DNA of 8,239 bases from Candidatus Altarchaeales archaeon A3 (GTDB taxonomy: Archaea; Altiarchaeota; Altiarchaeia; Altiarchaeales; Altiarchaeaceae): contig MTER01000052.1 in the NCBI GenBank assembly GCA_002083985.1, positions 1 to 8,239 of the forward strand, in the 5' to 3' direction. Under the pieces are notes generated by a model that was given only the letters and a program-made list of their open reading frames with translations, was not told where the DNA came from and made no database searches. The position numbers and the translations under genes were made by a program. The first letter of the stretch is position 1; the number at the start of each line of letters is the position of its first letter. This document shows positions 1 through 6,550 of this stretch, in pieces.

Positions 1-637
1 CTAACAGAAATTTCCGTAATTTGTCAATGAGTGCCTGCTCGATATCTTTCTCAGGATATTTTTCATTTTTACTTAAACCGAGAAATTCAGGGACAACCGG
101 ATCTTTTATAATATCCTCTGGCGAATGGATTTCATTGCCTTTCAAAGATAATTCCTTTACTTTCTCTTTATCCCTGCTTAACGCAATCCGTTCATATAAA
201 AGAGAATTGATTTGTCTTTCAAGTTCCCGGGTACTCCAATTATTCTCTACTGATTCAATCATGTAAAAATTTCTTGTATCGTTTTTTTCAACTCTTAACA
301 ATAATCTGTAATGTGTCCATGTCAATTCGTGACGCAGTGCGTCACAATTTGGAAATGTTAAATAAAATTTTCTGATGTTTCTTAAGTTCGATTCATCAAA
401 ACCTCTGCCGTAATCCTTCGTAAGTCGCACGGATATTTCTTTGATTAATGCCTCGCCGTACTCTGCTCTTTCTTTGCCTTTTTGCTCGTCTTCAACAATA
501 ATTTTGCCGATGTTCCAGTACGCCTGAACCATTATAAAATTTACTGTTCTGTATGTGGTGCTTCGCGCTTTTTCAAGAACTTCCCTGGTACAAGAATAGG
601 TACCTTCAAAATTTTTGGCAGGTATGTTGTTTTTCAC
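1..637 (-). CDS. YhcG/DUF1016-family protein, N-terminal part; C-terminus beyond window edge
   Basis: I translated this frame by hand; it has no ATG near its start, opens after a TAA, and runs 212 codons off the left edge. The translation matches the DUF1016 N-terminal domain found in YhcG-type proteins: KARSTTYRTVNFIMVQAYWN near residues 21-40, then AEYGEALIKEIS, DYGRGFDESNLRNIRKFY, ALRHELTWTHYRLLLRVE and NNWSTRELERQINSLLYER. It ends in the usual linker, ALIDKLRKFLL. In this family a PDDEXK nuclease-like domain follows, and it would lie outside the window. The GTG at 637 is the only reasonable start before the conserved region; AGGA lies close upstream (AACAGGAAAAGTG), a short spacing. The gene starts 32 bp after the NEW3 gene stop and may be cotranscribed, but a role in that module is not implied. 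Family members are common in accessory DNA. The family call is firm; the cellular role is unknown. Confidence 0.86.
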   Translation of the reverse strand, partial: MKNNIPAKNFEGTYSCTREVLEKARSTTYRTVNFIMVQAYWNIGKIIVEDEQKGKERAEYGEALIKEISVRLTKDYGRGFDESNLRNIRKFYLTFPNCDALRHELTWTHYRLLLRVEKNDTRNFYMIESVENNWSTRELERQINSLLYERIALSRDKEKVKELSLKGNEIHSPEDIIKDPVVPEFLGLSKNEKYPEKDIEQALIDKLRKFLL

Positions 638-669
638 TTTTCCTGTTGTGATTACGATTTATTATTTTT

Positions 670-2742
670 TTATTTTCTTCCGAACTTCTTAAATATTATC
701 ACCAGAATAATTATAGCAATTCCGATTATTGCATATCCGAGGTATCCTGACCCTGCTGATTTTGTAACAGTAACCCTTATCTGATCTTCAGATGTTTCTA
801 CTTCTGCTGATTTTGCCTTTATAATAACCTTATGATCATAAATACTCGCATCAACAGGCGGCTTGATTTTTAAGGTAAATTTTCCCGTTGTTTGCGAAGG
901 CAGGGCGGCAATTTTTGAAGGAACCACACTTACATCCCAGCCGGTTGGCTTTGTCACATCAAGTTCAACATCTCTTAACTCGCTCAATCCGGTATTTTGA
1001 ACCTTAATTGTCAGCTCTCCTTCCTGCCCGGATTCTATCTGAATTGACTGTGAATTATCGATTGAGAATTTCATTTCATTAGAGCCACTAATTAAAATAC
1101 TTGCATTCAATGTTGTGTTTGCTTTTCCGTAAACATTAATTTTAAATTTATATTCTCCGATTGTTGCATCAGTAGACGGATTTATCTGTAAAACGATGCT
1201 TTTTGTTGCCCCCGTATCAACTTCGGCACTTGAGATTTGCGGAGAATTCCCTGAACTTTCCTTAAATTTATATGTCCATCCTGCAGGAAGTTCTTCAACA
1301 GCTAAATTGTAATTGTCTTTTGCTCTTCCTTTATTTTGTATGCTTAATGAATATTCTATTGCCTCGCCGACAACAGCACTTTTTGTTGAGTACGGTGATG
1401 AAATTTCAACTTCATAAATTTCCTTTTCCTGTCTGACTGTTACCTTGAAAGAAACTGTTTTTATTTCCTTGCCCTTTGAACTTTCTATTGTCAGGTTTAG
1501 TTCATATATTCCTGCGTTTTCATCTGACGGAGGAGTAATTTTAAAATTTATATTTAGGCCATGATCTTTTGTAACTTCAACTTCTGTAATTTCGCTGCCT
1601 TGCGTATCTGCAATATAATATTTCCATCCATAAGGAACAGAAGCATTTAATTTATAAATATCACTGCTCGCATTGTTTTGAATTGAAATTTCAAACTTCA
1701 CTTCCTGCCCCGCAGAGACGGTTCTTCCTCTAACTGCGGAACTTGGTTCAAATCCATAACTTCCTGTCGTTCCTGAAACATCTGCAATTAATGTTATTTT
1801 ATTATTAACTTCATCACTTCCAACCGATAAATTAAACTTATATTCGCCTTTAGCTATGTTTTCAGGGGTTTTCACCTCAACAAAAATTTTTATTGCCTCT
1901 CCTGATCTGACAAAAATTTTAGGTATTCTCTCATCTTTATCGTTAAGAATACGATGTTGTAAATTTTTGTTAATATTGGTAATTTCCAATTTATAAGTTG
2001 CATCCATATTCCCTATATTCTTTACATTAACTGTAAATTTCTTTATGTCATCAGTTCCAAAAATCAAAGCAGGATAGTTTGTAAATACGCTTACAGCATA
2101 TTCCTTGCTTGTATATTGTTTTGAAATTTGTAGTTTTATAAAATTTCTTCCGGCAGTTAAATCATAAACAGGACTTTGTGTTTCATAACCATCATGTTCA
2201 ACTTTTATTGAAGTTGTTTCAGCTGTCACATTTTCAGTCAAAAATTCCCCTCCTTCATTTGTTGTTGTTCCCTTATCCATTATAGTTATTCGTGCATTTT
2301 TAATCGCCATTCCGCTATCTTTATCCATCAAAATTCCCGAAACATTCGCAATTCCTTTAATTTGAATATTCAATGACTGATTGGCAAAATTGTTATTTAA
2401 ATTTGTTATTGTTATTGGGACCGTTTTTGTTTCATAATTTTGCTTTTTTACTGCAATATTGTAGGTCTTATCATAGTCAGTAGCATTAACAGAAAACCAA
2501 AAATATCCATTTGCATCTGTAAATTGAACTGCTAATGGACAGGTTCCATTTCCACATGTTGAAGATATTAAATCATAAATTTTAACTTCTGCTTTTTCTA
2601 CCGGATTATTATATAAGTCATTTACAGTTCCGTTTATTTTTACAGTTTCCGCCGATACTCCGTTAAATATTAATAAGCCCATCAGAACAATTAATATTAA
2701 AGTTGTATTCTTTAAATTTTTTAACATTTTTCCTGTTAACAT
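670..2742 (-). CDS. Exported membrane-anchored protein with carboxypeptidase-regulatory-like and NEW3-type repeats (COG1470-like)
   Basis: This 690-residue protein has a signal peptide (hydrophobic core about residues 14-28, likely cleavage after GVSA at 31). Two carboxypeptidase-regulatory-like beta-sandwiches follow, at about 33-128 (INGTVNDLYNNPVEKAEVKI) and 132-206 (VSGILMDKDSGMAIKNARI). Four NEW3-type domains come next, at about 215-322, 329-438, 442-552 and 556-660. Their shared signs are [VI][KQ]N.G or QN near the middle (KNIGN, IQNNAS, IQNKG, VQNTG), GW in the last three (GWKY, GWTY, GWDV), and P.D..AGIYEL-like turns. One C-terminal helix (about 667-684) and a basic KKFGRK tail anchor it, leaving the repeats outside. 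Many N-X-S/T sequons fit glycosylation. ATG 2742 has no Shine-Dalgarno; ATG 2727 (residue 6) has AACAGGAAA upstream and gives a tidier signal peptide. Such proteins often neighbour ABC-2 permeases in archaea, as here. The substrate is unknown. Confidence 0.88.
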   Translation of the reverse strand: MLTGKMLKNLKNTTLILIVLMGLLIFNGVSAETVKINGTVNDLYNNPVEKAEVKIYDLISSTCGNGTCPLAVQFTDANGYFWFSVNATDYDKTYNIAVKKQNYETKTVPITITNLNNNFANQSLNIQIKGIANVSGILMDKDSGMAIKNARITIMDKGTTTNEGGEFLTENVTAETTSIKVEHDGYETQSPVYDLTAGRNFIKLQISKQYTSKEYAVSVFTNYPALIFGTDDIKKFTVNVKNIGNMDATYKLEITNINKNLQHRILNDKDERIPKIFVRSGEAIKIFVEVKTPENIAKGEYKFNLSVGSDEVNNKITLIADVSGTTGSYGFEPSSAVRGRTVSAGQEVKFEISIQNNASSDIYKLNASVPYGWKYYIADTQGSEITEVEVTKDHGLNINFKITPPSDENAGIYELNLTIESSKGKEIKTVSFKVTVRQEKEIYEVEISSPYSTKSAVVGEAIEYSLSIQNKGRAKDNYNLAVEELPAGWTYKFKESSGNSPQISSAEVDTGATKSIVLQINPSTDATIGEYKFKINVYGKANTTLNASILISGSNEMKFSIDNSQSIQIESGQEGELTIKVQNTGLSELRDVELDVTKPTGWDVSVVPSKIAALPSQTTGKFTLKIKPPVDASIYDHKVIIKAKSAEVETSEDQIRVTVTKSAGSGYLGYAIIGIAIIILVIIFKKFGRK

Positions 2743-2775
2743 TTTGTTTAAATTTATTTTTAAATTTTTATTTTT

Positions 2776-3855
2776 TTACATTTCTGAAACCAAATTTGTT
2801 TCTGCGCCTGTTATACCTCCGGTTATTCTCTGCATCTTAACCAAAATTCTTTTTTCTTTATCTATCCAGACAATCCATTTTGTATTTATTTTATTATTTT
2901 CTAATAAAGTTATTTCAACCTTAAAGCTGTCCCTGTTCTTTATTTTTTCAACATCTGTGACTGTATAAGTCATTTCCACTTTGTATCCTTTTGTTTGCTC
3001 ATCTACAACCTGACTCCACACAAATTTTTCATTTAATGCAAGCATCCACTGACTAAACACAGGCACATCCAAAGACATCCCCCTTCCCATATTCAGGTTT
3101 CGTGTAGCATTTATCTGCGTAGCATTCATTAAATTTCTTGTAAATGTTCTTCCAATATTCAGCATGGCATTTGCCAGGTCCCCAGTAAATGTCAATTCGG
3201 TATTTCCTGTCCTTGTTGTTACCTCTATTATTTTCCCTGTTTCTTTGTCATAGTAATATACAGTATTTTGCTGTTGATTTTGACTCATATTTTGAAACCT
3301 TTGCTGTTGCTGAGCTGATAGTCGGGATGTCATGTTTCTTTCTTCGGCTGAAATTTCTCTTGTTGTAGAAGTAGTAACCGCATAGCAGTCCTTATTTTCA
3401 ACCTTTTCTGTTTTCTCAACATAAAACACAGTATCTGTAATTTGCGTAGATGTTCTGTTCACATATTCACATCCAGCAGGAAGTTCTTCTGTTGAATTAA
3501 CCCGATTTTGATTCTCGCCACCAGGTCCGCCTCCACCTCTTTCTCCACCCCTTGCAGGTTGTCCGTTACACATAAGCATTTGCCTTGTCATTTGCCGGGT
3601 TGTCTTGTATTCATACTTTTTTCCAACTGTAAGCGGAACATTAGCATTCTGATTTAAATTTTCTTCTGTTACTTTATATTCCGGCATAGACGAATGCGCT
3701 GTGTTTGCTGTTTGTTCAATATATAAATCACCTTCGCCTAATATTCCTCCATTTCCTCCACTTTGAGATGATGGATTAAGGATTACAAATCCACCTGCAA
3801 TTATTAAAATCACTCCTGTCAAAATCCCTATCTGAACCATATTTTTATTTGCCAT
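2776..3855 (-). CDS. Single-anchor extracellular protein, paralogue of the 7719-6685 product
   Basis: This 359-residue protein has an N-terminal uncleaved-looking membrane segment (about residues 8-27, ILTGVILIIAGGFVIL) and an extracellular remainder. I recognise no named domain. Two related modules are visible. The first runs about 77-212 (VGKKYEYK, FYVEKTEKVENKDCYAV, VYYYDKETGKIIEV) and is interrupted by a Gly/Arg-rich stretch (100-114) and a Gln-rich stretch (182-197). The second runs about 269-343 (QWMLALNEKFVW, YTVTDVEKIKNRDSFKVEI, WIVWIDKEKRILVKM). The same ordered motifs occur in the 7719-6685 protein, so the two are paralogues. The alternating hydrophobic pattern suggests beta structure, perhaps a LolA/DUF3108-like half-barrel, which is inference only. 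Six or so N-glycosylation sequons are present. It lies between an ABC permease and a NEW3 protein, 33 bp before the latter. No Shine-Dalgarno precedes ATG 3855. A MITE lies directly upstream. Confidence 0.85.
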   Translation of the reverse strand: MANKNMVQIGILTGVILIIAGGFVILNPSSQSGGNGGILGEGDLYIEQTANTAHSSMPEYKVTEENLNQNANVPLTVGKKYEYKTTRQMTRQMLMCNGQPARGGERGGGGPGGENQNRVNSTEELPAGCEYVNRTSTQITDTVFYVEKTEKVENKDCYAVTTSTTREISAEERNMTSRLSAQQQQRFQNMSQNQQQNTVYYYDKETGKIIEVTTRTGNTELTFTGDLANAMLNIGRTFTRNLMNATQINATRNLNMGRGMSLDVPVFSQWMLALNEKFVWSQVVDEQTKGYKVEMTYTVTDVEKIKNRDSFKVEITLLENNKINTKWIVWIDKEKRILVKMQRITGGITGAETNLVSEM

Positions 3856-3873
3856 CTTGAAAACTTTTATTAA

Positions 3874-3881
3874 AATTTATC
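3874..3881. repeat. Left 8-bp target-site duplication of MITE copy 1
   Basis: AATTTATC directly abuts the left end of the element and is repeated exactly at 3977-3984. The match is 8 bp and does not extend either way. Confidence 0.75.
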
Positions 3882-3976
3882 GTAATTACTCCCCCCAAAA
3901 ATACAGGTAAATTTTTTGATTTTTTCTATTTTTTGAAAGTTTTACAAGTAAATTTTGTTAACCTGTGAGTAGTTAC
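3882..3976 (+). mobile_element. MITE copy 1 (95 bp)
   Basis: This non-coding element starts GTAATTACTC and ends GAGTAGTTAC, inverted repeats matching at 9 of 10 positions, and is bracketed by an exact 8-bp direct duplication. It aligns end to end, with only small gaps, to the reverse complement of 6152-6252. Shared blocks include TATTTTTTGAAA and ATTTTTTCT. It is too short to encode a transposase, so it would have been moved in trans. I cannot name the parent family. IS66, ISL3 and IS1595 elements make 8-bp duplications, and IS66 ends commonly start GTAA, which makes that family the first one to test. It separates the permease gene from the gene starting at 3855. Confidence 0.8.
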
Positions 3977-3984
3977 AATTTATC
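3977..3984. repeat. Right 8-bp target-site duplication of MITE copy 1
   Basis: AATTTATC follows the right terminus GAGTAGTTAC directly and is identical to 3874-3881. Confidence 0.75.
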
Positions 3985-4005
3985 TTAAAATTTATTTTTT
4001 AAATT

Positions 4006-4989
4006 TTATGATATATCCTGCCTTAAAAATAAAATATACGACGCAATGAAAAACATAACTAATGCCACAACAATTGCAATAATATTTCCCCACACCATGC
4101 TTAAACTGTCGCTTATTGTATGCTTTACCCGTTGTCCGAATCCGAACTGCATATTTTCCCTGTTCTCAAAATACGGATTTAAGATTACCTCATTTATATT
4201 TCTAAAATTTTCGCTTGGTGATAAATAAGAAATTTGCTGCTGCAAATTATAATTGTTCTGATACGCTTGCTGCATTGCCGTTCCATGCATTCCAAAGGTA
4301 TATGACGGAATTGGAGCGACAAAAGAAGCAACAGCACTCGCAATCGGAGAAATTAATAAATTTACAACTATGAATATTGCAATCGCCGCCAATAACGCAT
4401 TTACACTCTCTTTAAGAAAAATTGAGAAAAACATTCCGATAACAACAAAGGCAAGCATATAAAGGAATGTAATTAATCCGAAAAGCATAACCCTCAACAG
4501 ATCATCTCCGTCGGGAAAGACACCTGTTGCACTGCCAATTACGCCGATGCAGATAATCAAACTTGTCAGAACAACGACAAAAATAAGAGATATAAAACCA
4601 AGAAATTTACCGTTTATTAAAGTATCTCTGAATAACGGCTGAGTCAGTAAAAATTTTAATGTTCCTCTTTCACGCTCTCCCGAAACCGCATCAAAGCCCA
4701 CAACGATTCCTATAATTGCACCGATTATTGCAACACTTGCACCGGAAATTAAATAATTAAAAGCAGTCAATATTGATGGCTTTGGCATGTCTACCTTTAC
4801 AGAATAACCCGAACCCTGATAGCCTGTCATCATATCATTATATGACTTTAACTCCGTCTGATATGCCTGCGCTCCCTGATATGCCGCCAAAAGCAGCATT
4901 ACTACAAAAATTCCAAACAAGACCATAAATCTCATACTACTCATATTCTCCGAAAATTCCTTTTTTGCTACAACAAATACTGGTTCCAT
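4006..4989 (-). CDS. ABC-2 type transporter permease (NosY/COG1277-like)
   Basis: This 327-residue integral membrane protein has about six helices: 20-38, 80-100, 128-150, 166-190, 197-222 and 297-323. The cytoplasmic loop after helix 2 reads FDAVSGERERGTLKFLLTQP (99-118), followed by LFRDTLINGKFLG. This is the signature of ABC-2 permeases of the NosY/COG1277 class, where it couples to the ATPase. Extracellular loops are long: 39-79, and especially 223-296, which is rich in Gln, Asn and Tyr. Such permeases work as dimers or pairs with a separate ATPase, usually for export or for membrane protein handling. No ATPase is in the window: the gene upstream is a broken secreted-protein gene, and downstream lie two extracellular membrane proteins on the same strand. 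ATG 4989 has no Shine-Dalgarno. The family assignment is strong; the substrate is unknown. Confidence 0.9.
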   Translation of the reverse strand: MEPVFVVAKKEFSENMSSMRFMVLFGIFVVMLLLAAYQGAQAYQTELKSYNDMMTGYQGSGYSVKVDMPKPSILTAFNYLISGASVAIIGAIIGIVVGFDAVSGERERGTLKFLLTQPLFRDTLINGKFLGFISLIFVVVLTSLIICIGVIGSATGVFPDGDDLLRVMLFGLITFLYMLAFVVIGMFFSIFLKESVNALLAAIAIFIVVNLLISPIASAVASFVAPIPSYTFGMHGTAMQQAYQNNYNLQQQISYLSPSENFRNINEVILNPYFENRENMQFGFGQRVKHTISDSLSMVWGNIIAIVVALVMFFIASYILFLRQDIS

Positions 4990-4996
4990 TTTAATA

Positions 4997-5036
4997 AAAT
5001 TTAGTTATTATAAATTTAGTTGTTATTAAATTTGGT
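4997..5036 (-). promoter_or_regulatory. Candidate promoter of the permease gene, with repeated AAATTTRG
   Basis: On the minus strand TAAATTTATAATAA covers about 16-29 bases before the ATG, where an archaeal TATA box would lie for a leaderless or nearly leaderless transcript. The plus strand shows AAATTTAG at 4997 and 5012 and AAATTTGG at 5029, spaced 15 and 17 bp. In such AT-rich DNA this is weak evidence. Confidence 0.3.
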
Positions 5037-5075
5037 TTGTAATGAAATTTAAGTAAAAATTTAAAAAAATAAAAA

Positions 5076-5698
5076 TTATGTTGAATTTGTTGAGGTTGTT
5101 ATGTTACAATCGGCAGGATATATTGTGGCATTTTCTGCACACGGACAAACATTACATGCATCACATACAACTTTTTGGCATATCCCGTCTCCGCATCTGT
5201 CCATACGGCAACATCTCTTGTCTTTGTCTGGCTTATTATTTCTATTATTTCCGCGTAAAACAATCCTTCCATCACCTTTGGCACTCATAGAAACATTCTA
5301 TTCTCCTAATACTATGAGATGTTCTCCCGAAATATTCATGGTTCCCTGTCCTTCGCAGAATGTAAAATTTTTTGCATTGATTTTATATCCATTATTACCA
5401 ACGGAAAAATTTTTACAATTCATACCTTCTGCAGCAAAGGATATATTTTTTCAGTCCATAAACACTTTGCAATTGTTATTGTCCGCTACAATTTGTGTAG
5501 TTTCCCGTACATCTGCCAAAATCTTGTACTGTAATTTTTCCATTTCCATGCATCTGTGTAAATCCGTTTTCTATATTTAATTTATGCCCAACGCCGTTTC
5601 CACCATTATTTACTGCTCCCGTATATATTATTCTGCCTATTAATATCTTCAATACAACTCCGGCAAATATTATACTTGTTGCGAAATAACTTTTTCAC
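5076..5698 (-). pseudogene. Broken gene for a secreted or anchored Cys-rich, beta-rich protein
   Basis: Reading across two frames restores one coherent protein. GTG 5698 has AAAGGA 8 nt upstream, the best Shine-Dalgarno in the window. Removing one A from the A5 run (minus strand, 5691-5695) gives MKSYFATSIIFAGVVLKILI, a signal or anchor helix, then HKLNIENGF and GNGKITVQDFG. A second extra A in the AAA at 5492-5494 shifts the frame again. Removing it joins CTGNYT to IVADNNNCKVFMD. That frame then reads in phase through TGA (5451-5453) and TAG (5298-5300) into FAAEGMNCKNFSVGNNGYK, MNISGEHLIVLGE, SAKGDGRIVLRGN and a tail with CGDGICQ, CDACNVCPC and PADC. The GxG-I pattern suggests a beta-solenoid or beta-sandwich. 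The CGDGIC...PADC tail recurs in secreted archaeal and bacterial proteins. It is upstream of the permease on the same strand. Four lesions favour a pseudogene; sequencing error could explain the two A-run shifts, not readily the stops. The last 70 codons (5288-5076) are open, but I do not regard them as a separate gene. Confidence 0.72.
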
Positions 5699-5748
5699 CT
5701 TTGAATTCCTTTAAACTTTATCAGTTTTAACCTCACTTCGTTTGGATA

Positions 5749-5773
5749 TTTTAAAATCTTTGCGATTTTAAAA
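5749..5773. repeat. Perfect hairpin, 10-bp stem
   Basis: TTTTAAAATC, loop TTTGC, GATTTTAAAA. It lies 50 bp upstream of the broken gene starting at 5698. All-AT stems arise easily by chance here, so the function is open. Confidence 0.45.
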
Positions 5774-5877
5774 TCACCTTTAAAATTTTTAATTTGCAAC
5801 AACTCTATCCATATTTAAATTTTCCACTCATTTTGCTTTTATTTAAATTTTTGAATATGCTCAACAAAGAGGGGAGA

Positions 5878-5912
5878 TTACTCGTGATTTTTTTGATAGT
5901 TACGCGTGATTT
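5878..5912 (+). repeat. Direct repeat TTAC[TG]CGTGATTT, 22-bp spacing
   Basis: Thirteen-base units at 5878-5890 and 5900-5912 differ at one base. The second is preceded by GATAGTTAC-like sequence resembling the MITE right end, so this may be either an operator pair or an excision footprint with an 8-bp repeat (CGTGATTT at 5883 and 5905). Confidence 0.45.
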
Positions 5913-6061
5913 ACACTATGATCTTGAGTAAGTTCAAATTTTTTGTATTTGTTTAGCTGCTTAAAAAATTAAGTGTCAAAAATATGAAAAAGCAACTACA
6001 AAACCAAATATAAGTTCGCTTTGCTCTCATATTTTAAATAAAATTTAAAATGACGAGGTAA

Positions 6062-6086
6062 TTTTAAAATTTCATAAATTTTAAAA
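6062..6086. repeat. Perfect hairpin, 11-bp stem
   Basis: TTTTAAAATTT, loop CAT, AAATTTTAAAA. It is immediately followed by a second hairpin at 6090-6110. Confidence 0.45.
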
Positions 6087-6089
6087 GAT

Positions 6090-6110
6090 TGAAAATCTTG
6101 TAGATTTTCA
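6090..6110. repeat. Perfect hairpin, 9-bp stem
   Basis: TGAAAATCT, loop TGT, AGATTTTCA. It lies 34 bp left of the duplication flanking MITE copy 2. Confidence 0.45.
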
Positions 6111-6143
6111 GTAAAATTCATAAACAAATACAATTTTTTTATT

Positions 6144-6151
6144 TAAATTTA
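6144..6151. repeat. Left 8-bp target-site duplication of MITE copy 2
   Basis: TAAATTTA is repeated exactly at 6253-6260. The 8-mer is its own reverse complement, so it also extends the terminal inverted repeat to 18 bp. Confidence 0.68.
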
Positions 6152-6252
6152 GTAACTATTCAGAGGGTACAAAATTTTACCTGTGAAAATTTCAAAAAAT
6201 ACAGAAAAAATTAAAATTTTACCCGTAATTTTTTGGGTGGCCGAATAGTTAC
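6152..6252 (-). mobile_element. MITE copy 2 (101 bp, inverted relative to copy 1)
   Basis: It starts GTAACTATTC and ends GAATAGTTAC, a perfect 10-bp terminal inverted repeat, flanked by exact 8-bp TAAATTTA duplications. Its reverse complement aligns along the full length of 3882-3976. It has no coding capacity. Inner palindromic parts such as GGTACAAAATTTTACC and TAAAATTTTACCC suggest the transcript or single strand could fold. Confidence 0.8.
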
Positions 6253-6260
6253 TAAATTTA
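6253..6260. repeat. Right 8-bp target-site duplication of MITE copy 2
   Basis: TAAATTTA directly follows GAATAGTTAC and is identical to 6144-6151. Confidence 0.68.
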
Positions 6261-6312
6261 TTTAAATTTAATTGTAATAAATTATATCTGAACAGCAAAT
6301 ATATTGCTCTAT

Positions 6313-6348
6313 GAACGACCGTTCAGAAAGCAAAGAACAACCGTTCAG
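6313..6348 (+). repeat. Direct repeat GAAC[GA]ACCGTTCAG, 22-bp spacing
   Basis: Fourteen-base units at 6313-6326 and 6335-6348 differ at one base. The first contains an inverted repeat, GAACG-AC-CGTTC. The 22-bp period puts both on one face of the helix, as in tandem operators. The repeats also overlap the 3' end of the gene fragment at 6323-6470, so a simple tandem duplication is equally possible. Confidence 0.5.
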
Positions 6349-6470
6349 CCATTTTATTGGCATCTTTACTTCCAACTTCACTGATTAAATGGGTATTTTC
6401 ACTCATGATTTTGATGATATGATAGTAACTTCTCAATAACTTGTGGGAAGATAACCTCGCTGTTGCTCAG
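6323..6470 (-). pseudogene. Gene fragment, related in inverted orientation to 6551-6748
   Basis: On the minus strand from 6470 the frame reads LSNSEVIFPQVIEKLLSYHQ and soon stops. A neighbouring frame continues through KIMSENTHLISEVGSKDANK, then MAERLFFAF and TGA at 6323-6325. The first part matches MSNYEIYLPQLIEKL of the opposite-strand fragment, and the DNA shares the exact 15-mer GTAACTTCTCAATAA (read on the plus strand at 6425) in inverted orientation. I do not recognise the family. The frame change and missing start mark it as a remnant. Confidence 0.5.
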
Positions 6471-6472
6471 AT

Positions 6473-6501
6473 ATTTTCAAAATCTATATGATTTTGAAAA
6501 T
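6473..6501. repeat. Perfect hairpin, 12-bp stem
   Basis: ATTTTCAAAATC, loop TATAT, GATTTTGAAAAT. It lies between the two inverted gene fragments. It is the longest perfect short-loop palindrome I found in the window. Confidence 0.55.
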
Positions 6502-6550
6502 GACAAAATATATGACCTATTTTGCACTTTTTGTGGGTGTTTTTTATAAA

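Noticed and set aside
21..784. Plus-strand open frames near the left edge
   Set aside because: They are antisense to the YhcG-family gene and the end of the NEW3 gene, both of which have clear family motifs.
5298..5453. Selenocysteine or pyrrolysine recoding at TGA and TAG
   Set aside because: Two independent frameshifts occur in the same gene, and no recoding element is visible, so decay is simpler. I kept the test in the findings.
5101..5580. 159-codon open frame on the plus strand
   Set aside because: It lies antisense to the broken Cys-rich gene, whose minus-strand reading shows coherent motifs and a Shine-Dalgarno. The plus-strand product is low in charged residues and looks like a shadow.
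5857..5931. 24-codon plus-strand frame MLNKEGRLLVIFLIVTRD...
   Set aside because: Very short, no Shine-Dalgarno or homology I recognise, and it overlaps the direct repeats; likely chance.
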